From positions 186,001-250,000 of the forward strand of contig NZ_JAVBXX010000006.1 of NCBI RefSeq assembly GCF_030824335.1: a stretch of 64,000 nucleotides of DNA, in the 5' to 3' direction. The stretch is from Azonexus sp. (GTDB taxonomy: Bacteria > Pseudomonadota > Gammaproteobacteria > Burkholderiales > Rhodocyclaceae). This document shows, piece after piece, positions 44,804-52,100 of the stretch. The notes under the pieces were generated by a model. The model was not told the DNA's origin. It worked only from the letters and a program-made list of their open reading frames with translations, and did not search any database. Position numbers and translations under genes: made by a program. Numbering within the stretch: position 1 is the first letter of the stretch; every line of letters starts with the position of its first letter.

Positions 44804-44830
44804 TTGACACACGTGTTCTGTGTGTAACAT
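44804..44830 (+). promoter_or_regulatory. putative promoter and operator of the diiron-oxygenase operon
   Basis: TTGACA at 44804-44809 is a consensus -35, with TAACAT at 44825-44830 as a -10 at a short 15-bp spacing. Within it ACACAC (44807-44812) and GTGTGT (44820-44825) form an inverted repeat around 7 bases, an operator candidate overlapping both elements. Confidence 0.45.
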
Positions 44831-44896
44831 GATTCATCCCATGGCAGCCCGACTTGGGTTGTCCGCCCACCTGACGAATTGAATTAGGAGAGAGAC

Positions 44897-45925
44897 ATGG
44901 CAAGTCACAAGGAAAAATTTGCGGACAAGATGGAATTTCCGCCGGAAACCCCGCAGCCGAACATCTATCCGCTGTCCTGGAACAGCAAGACCAAGAAGCT
45001 GCAGGAAGTCTGGGAAGCCTCCCTGCGTGAAAACTGGGATCCGGAAAAGCTCCCTTGGGATACGCTGGACGTAGACAGCTACTCCTGGGAAGAGCGCGAA
45101 TCCATCGCCTACTGGTGGAGCCTGCTGTCGGTATTCGACGCTTCCGCTCCGCCGGTTTTCGCCGAAGCGCTGATCAAGACCTATGAAGTGCATGAAGAAG
45201 ATCCGGTCCGCAAGTGTTTCTTCTCGGTGACCCGTGACGAACAGAACCACGAAATCATGTGTGGCCTGGCCATCACCAAGCTGCTCGGCCATCCGGACCC
45301 GATCACCTACGAACCGAAGACCGATCTCGGTCGTCGCCTGCAGAAGAACGTCAAGTGGCTGTACTTCAATGGCGGTCGCTACTGGACCGGCTACAAGCAG
45401 GCTGTGCCGAAGTACGACCTGGCCGTGCTGTTCAGCTCCTTCCTGATGGGTGAAATCGCTGCTGCGACCATTTTCAAGCAGATGTACGAGAACTCCCGCG
45501 AAGCTGTCTTCAAGGAAGGTTTCAAGAACATCGGCCGCGACGAAGGCCGTCACATGGCAATCTGTATGGCTGTTATGGAACGCGATTACCCGGGTCTCGA
45601 CGACTCGACCAAGGCTATCGTGACCAAGCAGATTCGTGCCGGTTACCTGTTCCTGTCGGCCGTGCTGTTCGAGCCGCCGATGGAATTCTGGGACCTGCCG
45701 GCCGACTTCATCGCCAACCAGCGTGAAGGCGAAGAAGTTGCCCGCGGTGCCGGTTTCGGTATCCCGAGCTACGAAGCCAAGAAGGAAAACTGGAAGAACG
45801 CGATGATCAACCTGAAGGGTGTGCTCGATCGCTACAACATTCCGTTCCCGGCGATTCCGGAAGTCGGCATCACCGGCCAGGAAATCAGCGATATCGAAAT
45901 GGACGACATCATTCCGGTCTTCTGA
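44897..45925 (+). CDS. ribonucleotide-reductase-R2-like diiron oxygenase component
   Basis: The 342-residue soluble protein is a ferritin-like four-helix diiron protein. The ligand pattern is D81 or E90, E115-x2-H118 (RDEQNHEIM), E186 (LMGEIAAATIF) and E216-x2-H219 (RDEGRHMAI), spaced much as in R2-type proteins. It begins with an R2-like phrase (NIYPLSWNSKTKKLQEVWEASLRENWDPEKLPWDTLD). It does not resemble PaaA, PaaC or the longer BoxB. AGGAGAG precedes the ATG. Codons are highly biased (CTG, CCG, AAC, AAG), suggesting strong expression. A matching 2Fe-2S/FAD reductase follows, then paaX, so it probably oxygenates an aromatic substrate or aromatic CoA thioester. Confidence 0.75.
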   Translation: MASHKEKFADKMEFPPETPQPNIYPLSWNSKTKKLQEVWEASLRENWDPEKLPWDTLDVDSYSWEERESIAYWWSLLSVFDASAPPVFAEALIKTYEVHEEDPVRKCFFSVTRDEQNHEIMCGLAITKLLGHPDPITYEPKTDLGRRLQKNVKWLYFNGGRYWTGYKQAVPKYDLAVLFSSFLMGEIAAATIFKQMYENSREAVFKEGFKNIGRDEGRHMAICMAVMERDYPGLDDSTKAIVTKQIRAGYLFLSAVLFEPPMEFWDLPADFIANQREGEEVARGAGFGIPSYEAKKENWKNAMINLKGVLDRYNIPFPAIPEVGITGQEISDIEMDDIIPVF

Positions 45926-45938
45926 TCGGGGTCGACCG

Positions 45939-46009
45939 CAGCCCGCAGGAAGTCCGCGGGCTGTAATCAAGCAGCAAAAACGGCCGGTGCTTCGCAAGGA
46001 GCGCCGGCC
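45939..46009 (+). other. two tandem hairpins in the intercistronic mRNA
   Basis: CAGCCCGC/GCGGGCTG (45939-45963) and GGCCGGTGC/GCGCCGGCC (45982-46009) are strong stems without T-runs in the 124-bp gap between the diiron gene and its reductase. They look like mRNA stabilising or processing structures that could favour higher levels of the oxygenase than of the reductase. Confidence 0.5.
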
Positions 46010-46049
46010 TTGCCGCGACAGAGAAACCAGAAAAGCAAAAGGAAGAAAA

Positions 46050-47102
46050 ATGGCTCGTATCGTGATGCAACCCTCTGGCAAGTCGGTCGACTGTGCTTAT
46101 GGCGACACTGTATTGATGGCGCTGGAAAAAGCCGGTTACGCATTGCCCAACAATTGCCGGGCTGGTGCTTGCGGCGAGTGCAAGGTCAAGGTCACTGCCG
46201 GTCAGTTCGACCAGGGCATGGTGCTCGACATGGCGCTGTCGCAGGATGAGCGCAAGCAAGGCTATGGCCTGATGTGCATGGCCAAGCCGATTTCTGAGGA
46301 AATCAGCATCGAGTGGGGCACCGAAGATGCCAAGCCGAAGCTGTTTCCACCGCGCGAGGATGCTTTGTTCGTCGTCGTGGACAAGCGCCAGGTCGCGGCG
46401 CGTGTCGTCGAACTGCGCCTGCGTCCGGTCGGCCAGCCGATCCGCTATTGGCCCGGCCAGTACGTCACCTTGGGCAATGCCCGCGACAACGTTCCGCCGC
46501 GTGCCTATTCGATTTCCAATGCACCGCGCCCGGATGGCGAACTGGTATTGCAGGTGGCGCGCCAGGATGGCGGCCTGACCAGTGCCTGGGTGCACGACAA
46601 GCTGGTGGTTGGCGACAACGTCAAGGTATCCGGTGCTTACGGTACATTCATTGGCGATCCTTCGGTCGATACGCCAGTCCTTTGTCTGGCGGCGGGCACC
46701 GGTCTGGCACCGATTCTGGCGCTGGCCGAAGCGGCATTGCGCCGTGGTTACAAGCGGCCGGTCGGCATGGTGTTTTCTGCGCGCACCAAGGAAGACGTCT
46801 ACAGCCAAGGCATGATGGCCTGGTGGCGCACCAAGCACCGCAATTTTGACTACAAAATCACGTTGACCCGGGAAGTGGTCGAAGGCTATCAGTCCGGTCG
46901 CATCGACGCCGTTCTGCCGGCGCTGTACCCGGATTTGTCCAAATACAGCATTTTCGCAGCCGGCAGTCCAGAATTTGTCGAAACCTGCGTGGCTACGGTG
47001 AAGAAGCTTGGGGCGCAACCGGAGCTGATCCATACGGAAGGGTTTTTCTCGCAGCAAGTGCAGCAGTCGGGTGAAGACGATCCTTTCAAATTGCCATTCT
47101 GA
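46050..47102 (+). CDS. 2Fe-2S ferredoxin / FAD / NAD(P)H reductase
   Basis: This 350-residue electron-transfer protein has its plant-type 2Fe-2S domain at the N-terminus (C36-x4-C41-x2-C44-x31-C76), then an FAD domain with PPRAYSISNAP (RxYS) and an NAD(P) domain with CLAAGTGLAPILALAEA. This order matches phenol/methane monooxygenase reductases (DmpP, MmoC). PaaE differs, with its ferredoxin domain at the C-terminus. AAGGAAG precedes ATG 46050. It presumably feeds electrons to the upstream diiron protein. paaX begins 20 bp downstream. Confidence 0.88.
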   Translation: MARIVMQPSGKSVDCAYGDTVLMALEKAGYALPNNCRAGACGECKVKVTAGQFDQGMVLDMALSQDERKQGYGLMCMAKPISEEISIEWGTEDAKPKLFPPREDALFVVVDKRQVAARVVELRLRPVGQPIRYWPGQYVTLGNARDNVPPRAYSISNAPRPDGELVLQVARQDGGLTSAWVHDKLVVGDNVKVSGAYGTFIGDPSVDTPVLCLAAGTGLAPILALAEAALRRGYKRPVGMVFSARTKEDVYSQGMMAWWRTKHRNFDYKITLTREVVEGYQSGRIDAVLPALYPDLSKYSIFAAGSPEFVETCVATVKKLGAQPELIHTEGFFSQQVQQSGEDDPFKLPF

Positions 47103-47122
47103 TTAAGGAAGGCTGTTCAGTC

Positions 47123-48127
47123 ATGGCGGGAATCGCTAACATGCGCAGGTTCTCCGCCCTGACTGACCCCGTGATAGCCCCCATCAAGCAACGCCTGGAC
47201 GATTTTCGGCAACAGCGCCGTGTCCAGGCTGGATCGCTGATCATTTCCGCCTTCGGCGATGCCATCGTGCCGCGTGGCGGACGCATCTGGCTGGGCAGTT
47301 TGATCCGTTTGCTCGAGCCGCTGGAATTGAACGAACGCCTGATCCGGACCTCGGTATTTCGTCTGGCCAAGGAAGAATGGCTGCGTACGGAAACGGTTGG
47401 CCGGCGCGCTGATTACGTGCTCACGCAATCCGGCCGGCAGCGTTTCGAAGAGGCGTCACGGCATATTTATGCGTCGCATGCACCGGTCTGGGACAGGCGC
47501 TGGCGTTTGATCCTTGTGGTCAAGGAAATCGACCCCAAGGAGCGCGATCGACTGCGCAAGGCATTGTTCTGGCAAGGTTTTGGCGTTTTGCCCGGCGATT
47601 GCTTCGTGCACCCCAGTGCCGACCTGACGGCGGCATTCGATGCCTTGGTCGCCGAAGGACTGGGTTCCCTGCTCGATTGCCTGATGCCGCTGCTGGCCGC
47701 CGATTCCTTGTCCGGCCTGTCGGCCAACGATGCCGACCTGGTGCGCCGGGCCTGGAATCTGCAGGAACTGGCCGAGTCCTACAGTGCCTTCGTGGCGACT
47801 TACTTGCCCATTTTGGCCGAGCTGCGCAGCGAACGACAGACCGAGGTCGATGATGCGGATGCATTTCTGCTTCGCCTGCTGCTGATCCACGACTACCGCC
47901 GGCTGTTGCTGCGCGATCCGGAACTGCCCGAAGTGCTGTTGCCGGCCGATTGGCCGGGGCAGAAAGCCCGCCTGCTGTGCAAGGATCTTTATCGGCGCTT
48001 GCTGCCCGGCGCCGAGCGTCACCTCGATGCGACGCTGACGCTGGCCGACGGTTCGTCCCCGGTGCGTTTGCCATCCAGCGTCGAGCGTTTCCCGCAGGAT
48101 GACCCCTTGCTGGCGCCGGCACTCTGA
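47123..48127 (+). CDS. paaX: PaaX family transcriptional repressor
   Basis: The 334-residue protein has a winged-helix N-terminus (RVQAGSLIISAFGDAIVPRGGRIWLGSLIRLLEPLELNERLIRTSVFRLAKEEWL) and the PaaX C-terminal domain with LLLIHDYRRLLLRDPELPEVLLPADWPGQKARLL. PaaX represses paa operons until phenylacetyl-CoA binds. It is co-directional with, and close behind, the diiron-oxygenase/reductase pair, which ties that pair to the phenylacetate regulon. The start may be 47123 or the ATG at 47141. No known E. coli-type PaaX site was recognised, so the operator differs or was missed. Confidence 0.92.
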   Translation: MAGIANMRRFSALTDPVIAPIKQRLDDFRQQRRVQAGSLIISAFGDAIVPRGGRIWLGSLIRLLEPLELNERLIRTSVFRLAKEEWLRTETVGRRADYVLTQSGRQRFEEASRHIYASHAPVWDRRWRLILVVKEIDPKERDRLRKALFWQGFGVLPGDCFVHPSADLTAAFDALVAEGLGSLLDCLMPLLAADSLSGLSANDADLVRRAWNLQELAESYSAFVATYLPILAELRSERQTEVDDADAFLLRLLLIHDYRRLLLRDPELPEVLLPADWPGQKARLLCKDLYRRLLPGAERHLDATLTLADGSSPVRLPSSVERFPQDDPLLAPAL

Positions 48128-48195
48128 CTGGTCAGCCCGCACATCCCTGTCGATACCAGGCGCTCGCAATCTTCAATGAAGCGGATGCGCCGCCT

Positions 48196-49212
48196 TTGTC
48201 CGAGGCACAGCAGACCTTCAATACCCTGAGCCGGAAGATCGAACAACAGCGGGCGCAACTGGCCGCCTGGGAAACTGCCATCGGGCAATTCCGCCAGAAG
48301 TACGTACATGAATTGCTGCCGCTGTTCGAGCAGTCACTGGCACTGCGTCGGGCTCTCATTCTTGCGTTGGACGAGGCTGTCGCTCACTGGGATTTGACCG
48401 GCCGGGAAGTCAAGACGGTCGATGCCTTGATCGTCAGCCTGGCTGAAGGCTTGTCGGACGAAGAGGCAGGTGATGCCCAGCCGGCCATTGCCCGCCGACA
48501 CGGCGAAGCCGCCGCGCAACTCGCACCACAATCGGCAGCACTTTCCGGGCCGCCGAACCTTGATGAAGCCAGTGAGGCCGATTTGCTGCAGCAGATACAG
48601 GCCCAGGTCGACGCCATGCAGGCCGAACTTGATGCCCAGGCAGCAGCCCGTGCCGCAAAACGCTCCGGGCGCCAGAAAACCCTGCGGCAACAGGCCCGTG
48701 CATCACGCGATGCTCTGGAAACGAAACAGGCCAGCCTGTCGGTGCGTGAGGTGTATCGCAAACTGGTCAGCGTCCTGCACCCGGATCGTGCAGCCAATCC
48801 GGATGAGGCCTTGCGCAAAACCGTATTGATGCAGCAAGCCAATGAAGCCTATGAAAAAAACGATCTGCTGCAGTTGCTGGCCTTGCAACTGGCAGTCGAA
48901 CAGATCGATCAGACCGCACTGCTCAATATCGGTGAATCACGCCTGGAGCACTACAACCGGGTTCTGGTCGAGCAACTCGCTGAACTGACGCGGGAGATTC
49001 GCCATGTCGAGGCCGAGTTCCGCCGTCAGTTCGGGATTCCGTCATCCACCGGGCTGGCGCCGGGGAAGCTGCTGCGGCTACTGACAAAGGATGTGGTGAC
49101 CATGCAGCAAGTGGTTTTCCAGTACAAAAACGATCTGCTGGTCTGTGCTAGTGCTGACAAGCTGAAAGCTTGGTTGAGGCAGTTTCAGCCGGGTCAATAC
49201 ATGGCTTTGTAA
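48196..49212 (+). CDS. J-domain protein of unknown partner
   Basis: The 338-residue product has a long helical, Ala/Gln-rich N-terminal half and a J-like domain in VREVYRKLVSVLHPDRAANPDEALRKTVLMQQANEAYEKNDLLQLLAL, with the HPD motif that stimulates Hsp70. No zinc-finger or Gly/Phe region is present, so it is not DnaJ itself. TTG 48196 is the first usable start codon; the frame is open upstream to 48103 without ATG, GTG or TTG, and the upstream codons read plausibly (IFNEADAPPLSEAQQ), so the true start is doubtful. Its last four codons and stop overlap the beginning of an IS5-type remnant, so the original C-terminus may be lost. Confidence 0.7.
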   Translation: MSEAQQTFNTLSRKIEQQRAQLAAWETAIGQFRQKYVHELLPLFEQSLALRRALILALDEAVAHWDLTGREVKTVDALIVSLAEGLSDEEAGDAQPAIARRHGEAAAQLAPQSAALSGPPNLDEASEADLLQQIQAQVDAMQAELDAQAAARAAKRSGRQKTLRQQARASRDALETKQASLSVREVYRKLVSVLHPDRAANPDEALRKTVLMQQANEAYEKNDLLQLLALQLAVEQIDQTALLNIGESRLEHYNRVLVEQLAELTREIRHVEAEFRRQFGIPSSTGLAPGKLLRLLTKDVVTMQQVVFQYKNDLLVCASADKLKAWLRQFQPGQYMAL

Positions 49213-49442
49213 AAGTTTGCTACTGTGGTCTGGCGAAGAAAATCTGTCAAATCGTGCCCCTGTTTGCGGTGGTCAATTTGAGGATGGTTCGCAAGCGAGT
49301 ATTGCCCTTACCGGGCGAGGTGCGCCCGTGAAACGGGAAATATGGGGAAATCCCCTGAATTTTACGGTCGACAGTCGAAATCGCCTGTTCTTCGTCGCAT
49401 TTATGACGACCCGCTAGAAAACGTCGGGTTGTTCAGAGAATC
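49203..49442 (+). mobile_element. IS5-family remnant (transposase C-terminus and right end)
   Basis: From 49203 one frame reads GFVKVCYCGLAKKICQIVPL and then FAVVNLRMVRKRVLPLPGEVRP, stopping at 49331. That aligns residue by residue with the C-terminus of the better preserved minus-strand copy at 53036-53340 (GFVKVRHRSLPKNTGQIMTL ... LPLLSEVRP). The untranslated tail is also shared (GAGGTGCGCCCGTGAA, CGGGAAATA) down to GTTCAGAGAATCC at 49430-49442, the likely terminal inverted repeat. The element is 5'-truncated, and the break lies inside the end of the J-domain gene. Confidence 0.75.
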
Positions 49443-49475
49443 CCAGGATCTCCCATTGTTACGATAGCCGTCATT

Positions 49476-49946
49476 TTATTTTCCAATCCGAAGAAAATAG
49501 CCTAAAAGCAGGAAAGGCCAAGTCCAAATAAAAATTGCCATTATTTTTAAAATAACCCAGAGTGAAAATACTATTGCTTCATTTTTAGAAGAGGGGAATA
49601 GCATTCGGTCGTTTACTTCTTTTGCTGTTGGTAGCCCATTTTCTATATTTGTATCCCATCCTCCAGGGAATCCTCTTTTTATGGCGACTTGTAGTACAAC
49701 TGCGTTATAAATTGTGACTATTAACATTGGGTAAACAAAAGTATTTTCTAGTTTTGTTGCTGATTCAAATGCGGAATATAGAAGTGGTATTCCTTTTAGA
49801 AATTGTTGCATTCCTCCGTGAATAGAAGGAATGAAGAATAAAAATAGGCCAAAAAATATTCCAAAAAACATAAATTTTTTTTCTGTTATTAGGATAAACT
49901 TTCCGGCTTTCAAAAAAAATCCATTGCAATAATCTGTTTTTTTCAT
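49476..49946 (-). CDS. hypothetical membrane protein in the AT-rich island
   Basis: The 156-residue product has about three or four hydrophobic segments (FGIFFGLFLFFIP, YPMLIVTIYNAVVLQVAI, FSLWVILKIMAIFIWTWPFLLLGYFL). No family is recognised. Codon use is AT-rich, unlike the flanking genes, which points to recent acquisition. It lies just inside the left IS5 remnant. Small orphan membrane proteins of this type are often immunity proteins, but nothing in the sequence proves that. Confidence 0.55.
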   Translation of the reverse strand: MKKTDYCNGFFLKAGKFILITEKKFMFFGIFFGLFLFFIPSIHGGMQQFLKGIPLLYSAFESATKLENTFVYPMLIVTIYNAVVLQVAIKRGFPGGWDTNIENGLPTAKEVNDRMLFPSSKNEAIVFSLWVILKIMAIFIWTWPFLLLGYFLRIGK

Positions 49947-50089
49947 GTGCGATTGGCTCTAGAGATATAAATATTAACCCGGAAATTCAATATGGATACT
50001 CTGAACAAGCCAACGATTTCTGGCAGGTCCGTGGGGTTGCTTGCCAGCTTTCGCTAAAAACCCGTCTCGGCCAAGCTCAGTTGATTCAT

Positions 50090-50180
50090 CTGTCTCATCA
50101 ACTCAATGATAATGCAGTAATTTTCTCAAATTGCGCTGCATGATGGGCGCTTATGCAGAGTTTTCCTAAACCAGAAATTA
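50090..50180. repeat. diverged dispersed repeat, copy 1
   Basis: This roughly 90-bp segment (TCATCAACTCAATGATAATG ... GCATGATG ... TTTTCCTAA) resembles 50712-50800. The minus-strand reading ends in a short peptide-like phrase (LGKLCISAHHAAQFEKI). It may be the remains of a duplicated gene end. The rest of the gap 49990-50199 shows nothing I can name. Confidence 0.4.
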
Positions 50181-50199
50181 TCCAAGTGCCTGGGTATTT

Positions 50200-50375
50200 T
50201 TAATGGCTGTTTACAAAACGATCTATTGCTTCAAAAGATTTAAGTGCATTCGCACCTACATGAGGTCCTTCTTTTGATACTAAATGTTCTCCTGTTGCAG
50301 GAGTTTTTAATAGCATATTAAAAATATCTCAGATGCCTTCGGTATTTGATGTTTGTGGTAATGGATTTTCTGTGA
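50200..50375 (-). pseudogene. short broken coding remnant with in-frame stop
   Basis: On the minus strand one frame reads FTENPLPQTSNTEGI, then a TGA, then DIFNMLLKTPATGEHLVSKE and GPHVGANALKSFEAIDRFVNSH up to a TAA at 50202-50200. The 38 residues after the stop could start at ATG 50316. The phrase looks like a real soluble protein C-terminus, so I read it as the decayed end of an unidentified gene. Confidence 0.45.
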
Positions 50376-50461
50376 ATGATCAATTGTGGGGGCTGAAAAC
50401 CAGATTTTAGCGGGGTTTTAGTCCATTTTTTGGGCACAAGAGTGGAGTTTTGCGTGTCCTG

Positions 50462-50677
50462 CTAATTTGAAACTATTAACAGGATAGAAAAAAATATTGC
50501 ATTGAAATATGAAGCAGCTAATGTTTGTTTCTTGATATTCTTAGATAAAACAAAATCTATCATTGTTGCTAGATAACATTTGTTTTCTTGTTTTAGGCCT
50601 TCTGATAAAAATAAAATTGCGGCAACATTTGCTAGCCAAGAAATGATAAATAAAATAAAAATCCAAGAATTAGTCAA
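50462..50677 (-). CDS. small hypothetical membrane protein
   Basis: The 71-residue product has two hydrophobic segments (WIFILFIISWLANVAAILFL and FNAIFFSILLIV). It starts at TTG 50677 with AGGAG eight bases upstream, a good ribosome site. No family is recognised. Codon use is AT-rich. It lies downstream of repeat copy 2 (in its own direction of transcription), a position like that of an immunity gene after a displaced toxin end. Confidence 0.45.
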   Translation of the reverse strand: MTNSWIFILFIISWLANVAAILFLSEGLKQENKCYLATMIDFVLSKNIKKQTLAASYFNAIFFSILLIVSN

Positions 50678-50711
50678 AAAATTCTCCTATTTTTTTCCGG
50701 GCGGTTTCATA

Positions 50712-50800
50712 TGACTCATCTACTCAATAACAATGTGTTTATTCAAAAGTCGAGTTGCATGATGTGATCTTGTGCATGGGTTTCCCTAAGCATACAAGGT
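50712..50800. repeat. diverged dispersed repeat, copy 2
   Basis: The second copy of the segment described at 50090-50180 (TCATCTACTCAATAACAATG ... GCATGATG ... GTTTCCCTAA), about 620 bp away in the same orientation. The remainder of the gap 50678-50967 holds nothing else I can identify. Confidence 0.4.
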
Positions 50801-50967
50801 AGTTGGTTTCTGGTTTAAAAATGCTTGGAATTATTCAGTAAAAATACATGCGTCGTTTTATATGAATTATTATTGCAGTGCCGTCTCTTGTACTACGAGC
50901 TATTGCTGAAATTCAATTCCGTTTAAATATGTAATCGTTCGTCATGGTTGTGATTTTTGTTTGCGGA

Positions 50968-51573
50968 TTAAGTGGAAAAGTAATCAATCACTCTGCAATA
51001 AAATATCAAGATTAGGCTAATAATTGAGGAGCCTGCTCCATAGAATGCGACTAGAAAGGATGAGAAGTAAAACAAACTTGATTTGTTTATTATATAAAAA
51101 TTTGATATTTCATGGGGGGTTTGTATTGCCACTAGGATAAACGATGAAAACAAAATAGAAACAACATAAAGTACATCGTTGTGGTAGTTTTCAATAATTA
51201 TTTTGTATATGGGCTTGTCTATTTCTCTGGGGGGTCTTGCGTCCATATTTAATCTAAAAGGACTGGTGTGGCTTATTCCGTAATATAGCAAGCTGTTGAT
51301 TATTAACGACGGGTTGTCGAAAGCTTCGATTCTTATAAAGAATGGGGTAGTAATTAACCATAGCAATAAAACGGAAAGGTATGCACAGGCAAATAAAATG
51401 AAAGTGACAAAAATTTCTTCAGGAAGTCGGGTGTGTTCTGATTTTATAAAAAAGCTAACAAAAAATAAATGTAAAATGGCACATGAAAATAGTGTGCTGA
51501 TGATTATTGTGCTTATTTTTCTGGCGAAAACTCGCCATCCAAAAAGATAATAGTCAACTGGGTTTTTGCTCAT
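50968..51573 (-). CDS. hypothetical four-helix membrane protein
   Basis: The 201-residue product has about four hydrophobic segments (STIIISTLFSCAILHLFFVSF, TFILFACAYLSVLLLWLI, VLYVVSILFSSFILVAI, SFLVAFYGAGSSIISLILIF). A loop between helices 2 and 3 is rich in charged residues. No family is recognised. It is AT-rich and lies inside the TA-flanked repeat pair, so it may be cargo of that element. Confidence 0.6.
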   Translation of the reverse strand: MSKNPVDYYLFGWRVFARKISTIIISTLFSCAILHLFFVSFFIKSEHTRLPEEIFVTFILFACAYLSVLLLWLITTPFFIRIEAFDNPSLIINSLLYYGISHTSPFRLNMDARPPREIDKPIYKIIIENYHNDVLYVVSILFSSFILVAIQTPHEISNFYIINKSSLFYFSSFLVAFYGAGSSIISLILIFYCRVIDYFST

Positions 51574-51640
51574 GAGGTGACCTGCAATTTGAATAGGTAT
51601 GTTGTTACACCGGAAATCTAATAGTTAATTTGACTAAATA

Positions 51641-52036
51641 TCAAGCGGTATATTGATTTATTGGGTGTTTGAAATAGGCTTTGATCCGGGACGGCCAATT
51701 TTGTGGTTTCTTCATGGCGCCGCGTATCCTGGATTCCAATTCATCGCGGTTTTTCGCCGGTTAGCCACAAAGAATCCGGACTTTCCGGTCACCGTTGAGG
51801 TGCTCGTCGGGATTGAGTTCTGGCGAGTACGCCGGTGTCCACAAGGCAAATGAAAGCTCCAACCGATCAGGCATCTTCTCGCTGATCAGTTCCTGGTTCA
51901 TCCATTCCTGCACGCGACCCAAGGTCCGTGATTTTCCAACCTCGTGGCCTCGTTGCCCACTATCAACAGCGGCCTTTAGCCCATCGTTTTGATAGTGCTG
52001 CCACCAATATTGAACAGTCTGTGGATTCAATATCAT
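51641..52036 (-). pseudogene. IS630-type transposase remnant
   Basis: The minus-strand frame reads ILNPQTVQYWWQHYQNDGLK (end of the helix-turn-helix), continues to ISEKMPDRLELSFALWT, then jumps straight to PAYSPELNPDEHLNGD, the motif with the last catalytic Glu. The whole central catalytic core is therefore deleted. A TAA follows RILCG, after which the same frame continues PAKNRDELESRIRGAMKK and RIKAYFKHP, the normal C-terminus, to TGA at 51641. It has an internal deletion plus a nonsense codon and a missing N-terminus, so it is inactive. Confidence 0.8.
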
Positions 52037-52100
52037 AAAATAACCGCTCTATGAATTTTCCGGGTTAATATGGGGAATTTTTGGCCATTATTTTCAATTT

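Larger units (their letters stand above)
49974..52069. mobile_element. candidate 2.1-kb element bounded by inverted repeats and TA
   Basis: TTAACCCGGAAATTCA (49974-49989) is repeated in inverse orientation as TGAATTTTCCGGGTTAA (52053-52069), with one base of length difference. Both ends are flanked by the dinucleotide TA (49972-49973 and 52070-52071), the target duplication of IS630/Tc1-mariner elements. An IS630-type transposase remnant lies just inside the right end. A diverged third copy of the end sequence near 51602-51622 means the IS630 unit itself may be only 51.6-52.07 kb and the left copy a solo end. Confidence 0.55.

Noticed and set aside
46050..47102. PaaE
   Set aside because: PaaE has its 2Fe-2S domain at the C-terminus; here the cysteines are at residues 36-76 at the N-terminus.
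49217..49417. 66-codon plus-strand open frame after the J-domain gene
   Set aside because: It is out of frame with the transposase remnant in the same DNA, which has clear homology to the second copy at 53.0-53.3 kb.
50090..50800. Integron attC sites or a CRISPR array
   Set aside because: The two copies are diverged direct repeats about 620 bp apart without the inverted-core structure of attC and without regular spacing.
51296..51550. 84-codon plus-strand frame within the AT-rich island
   Set aside because: It is antisense to the 201-residue membrane protein, whose hydrophobic periodicity is convincing.
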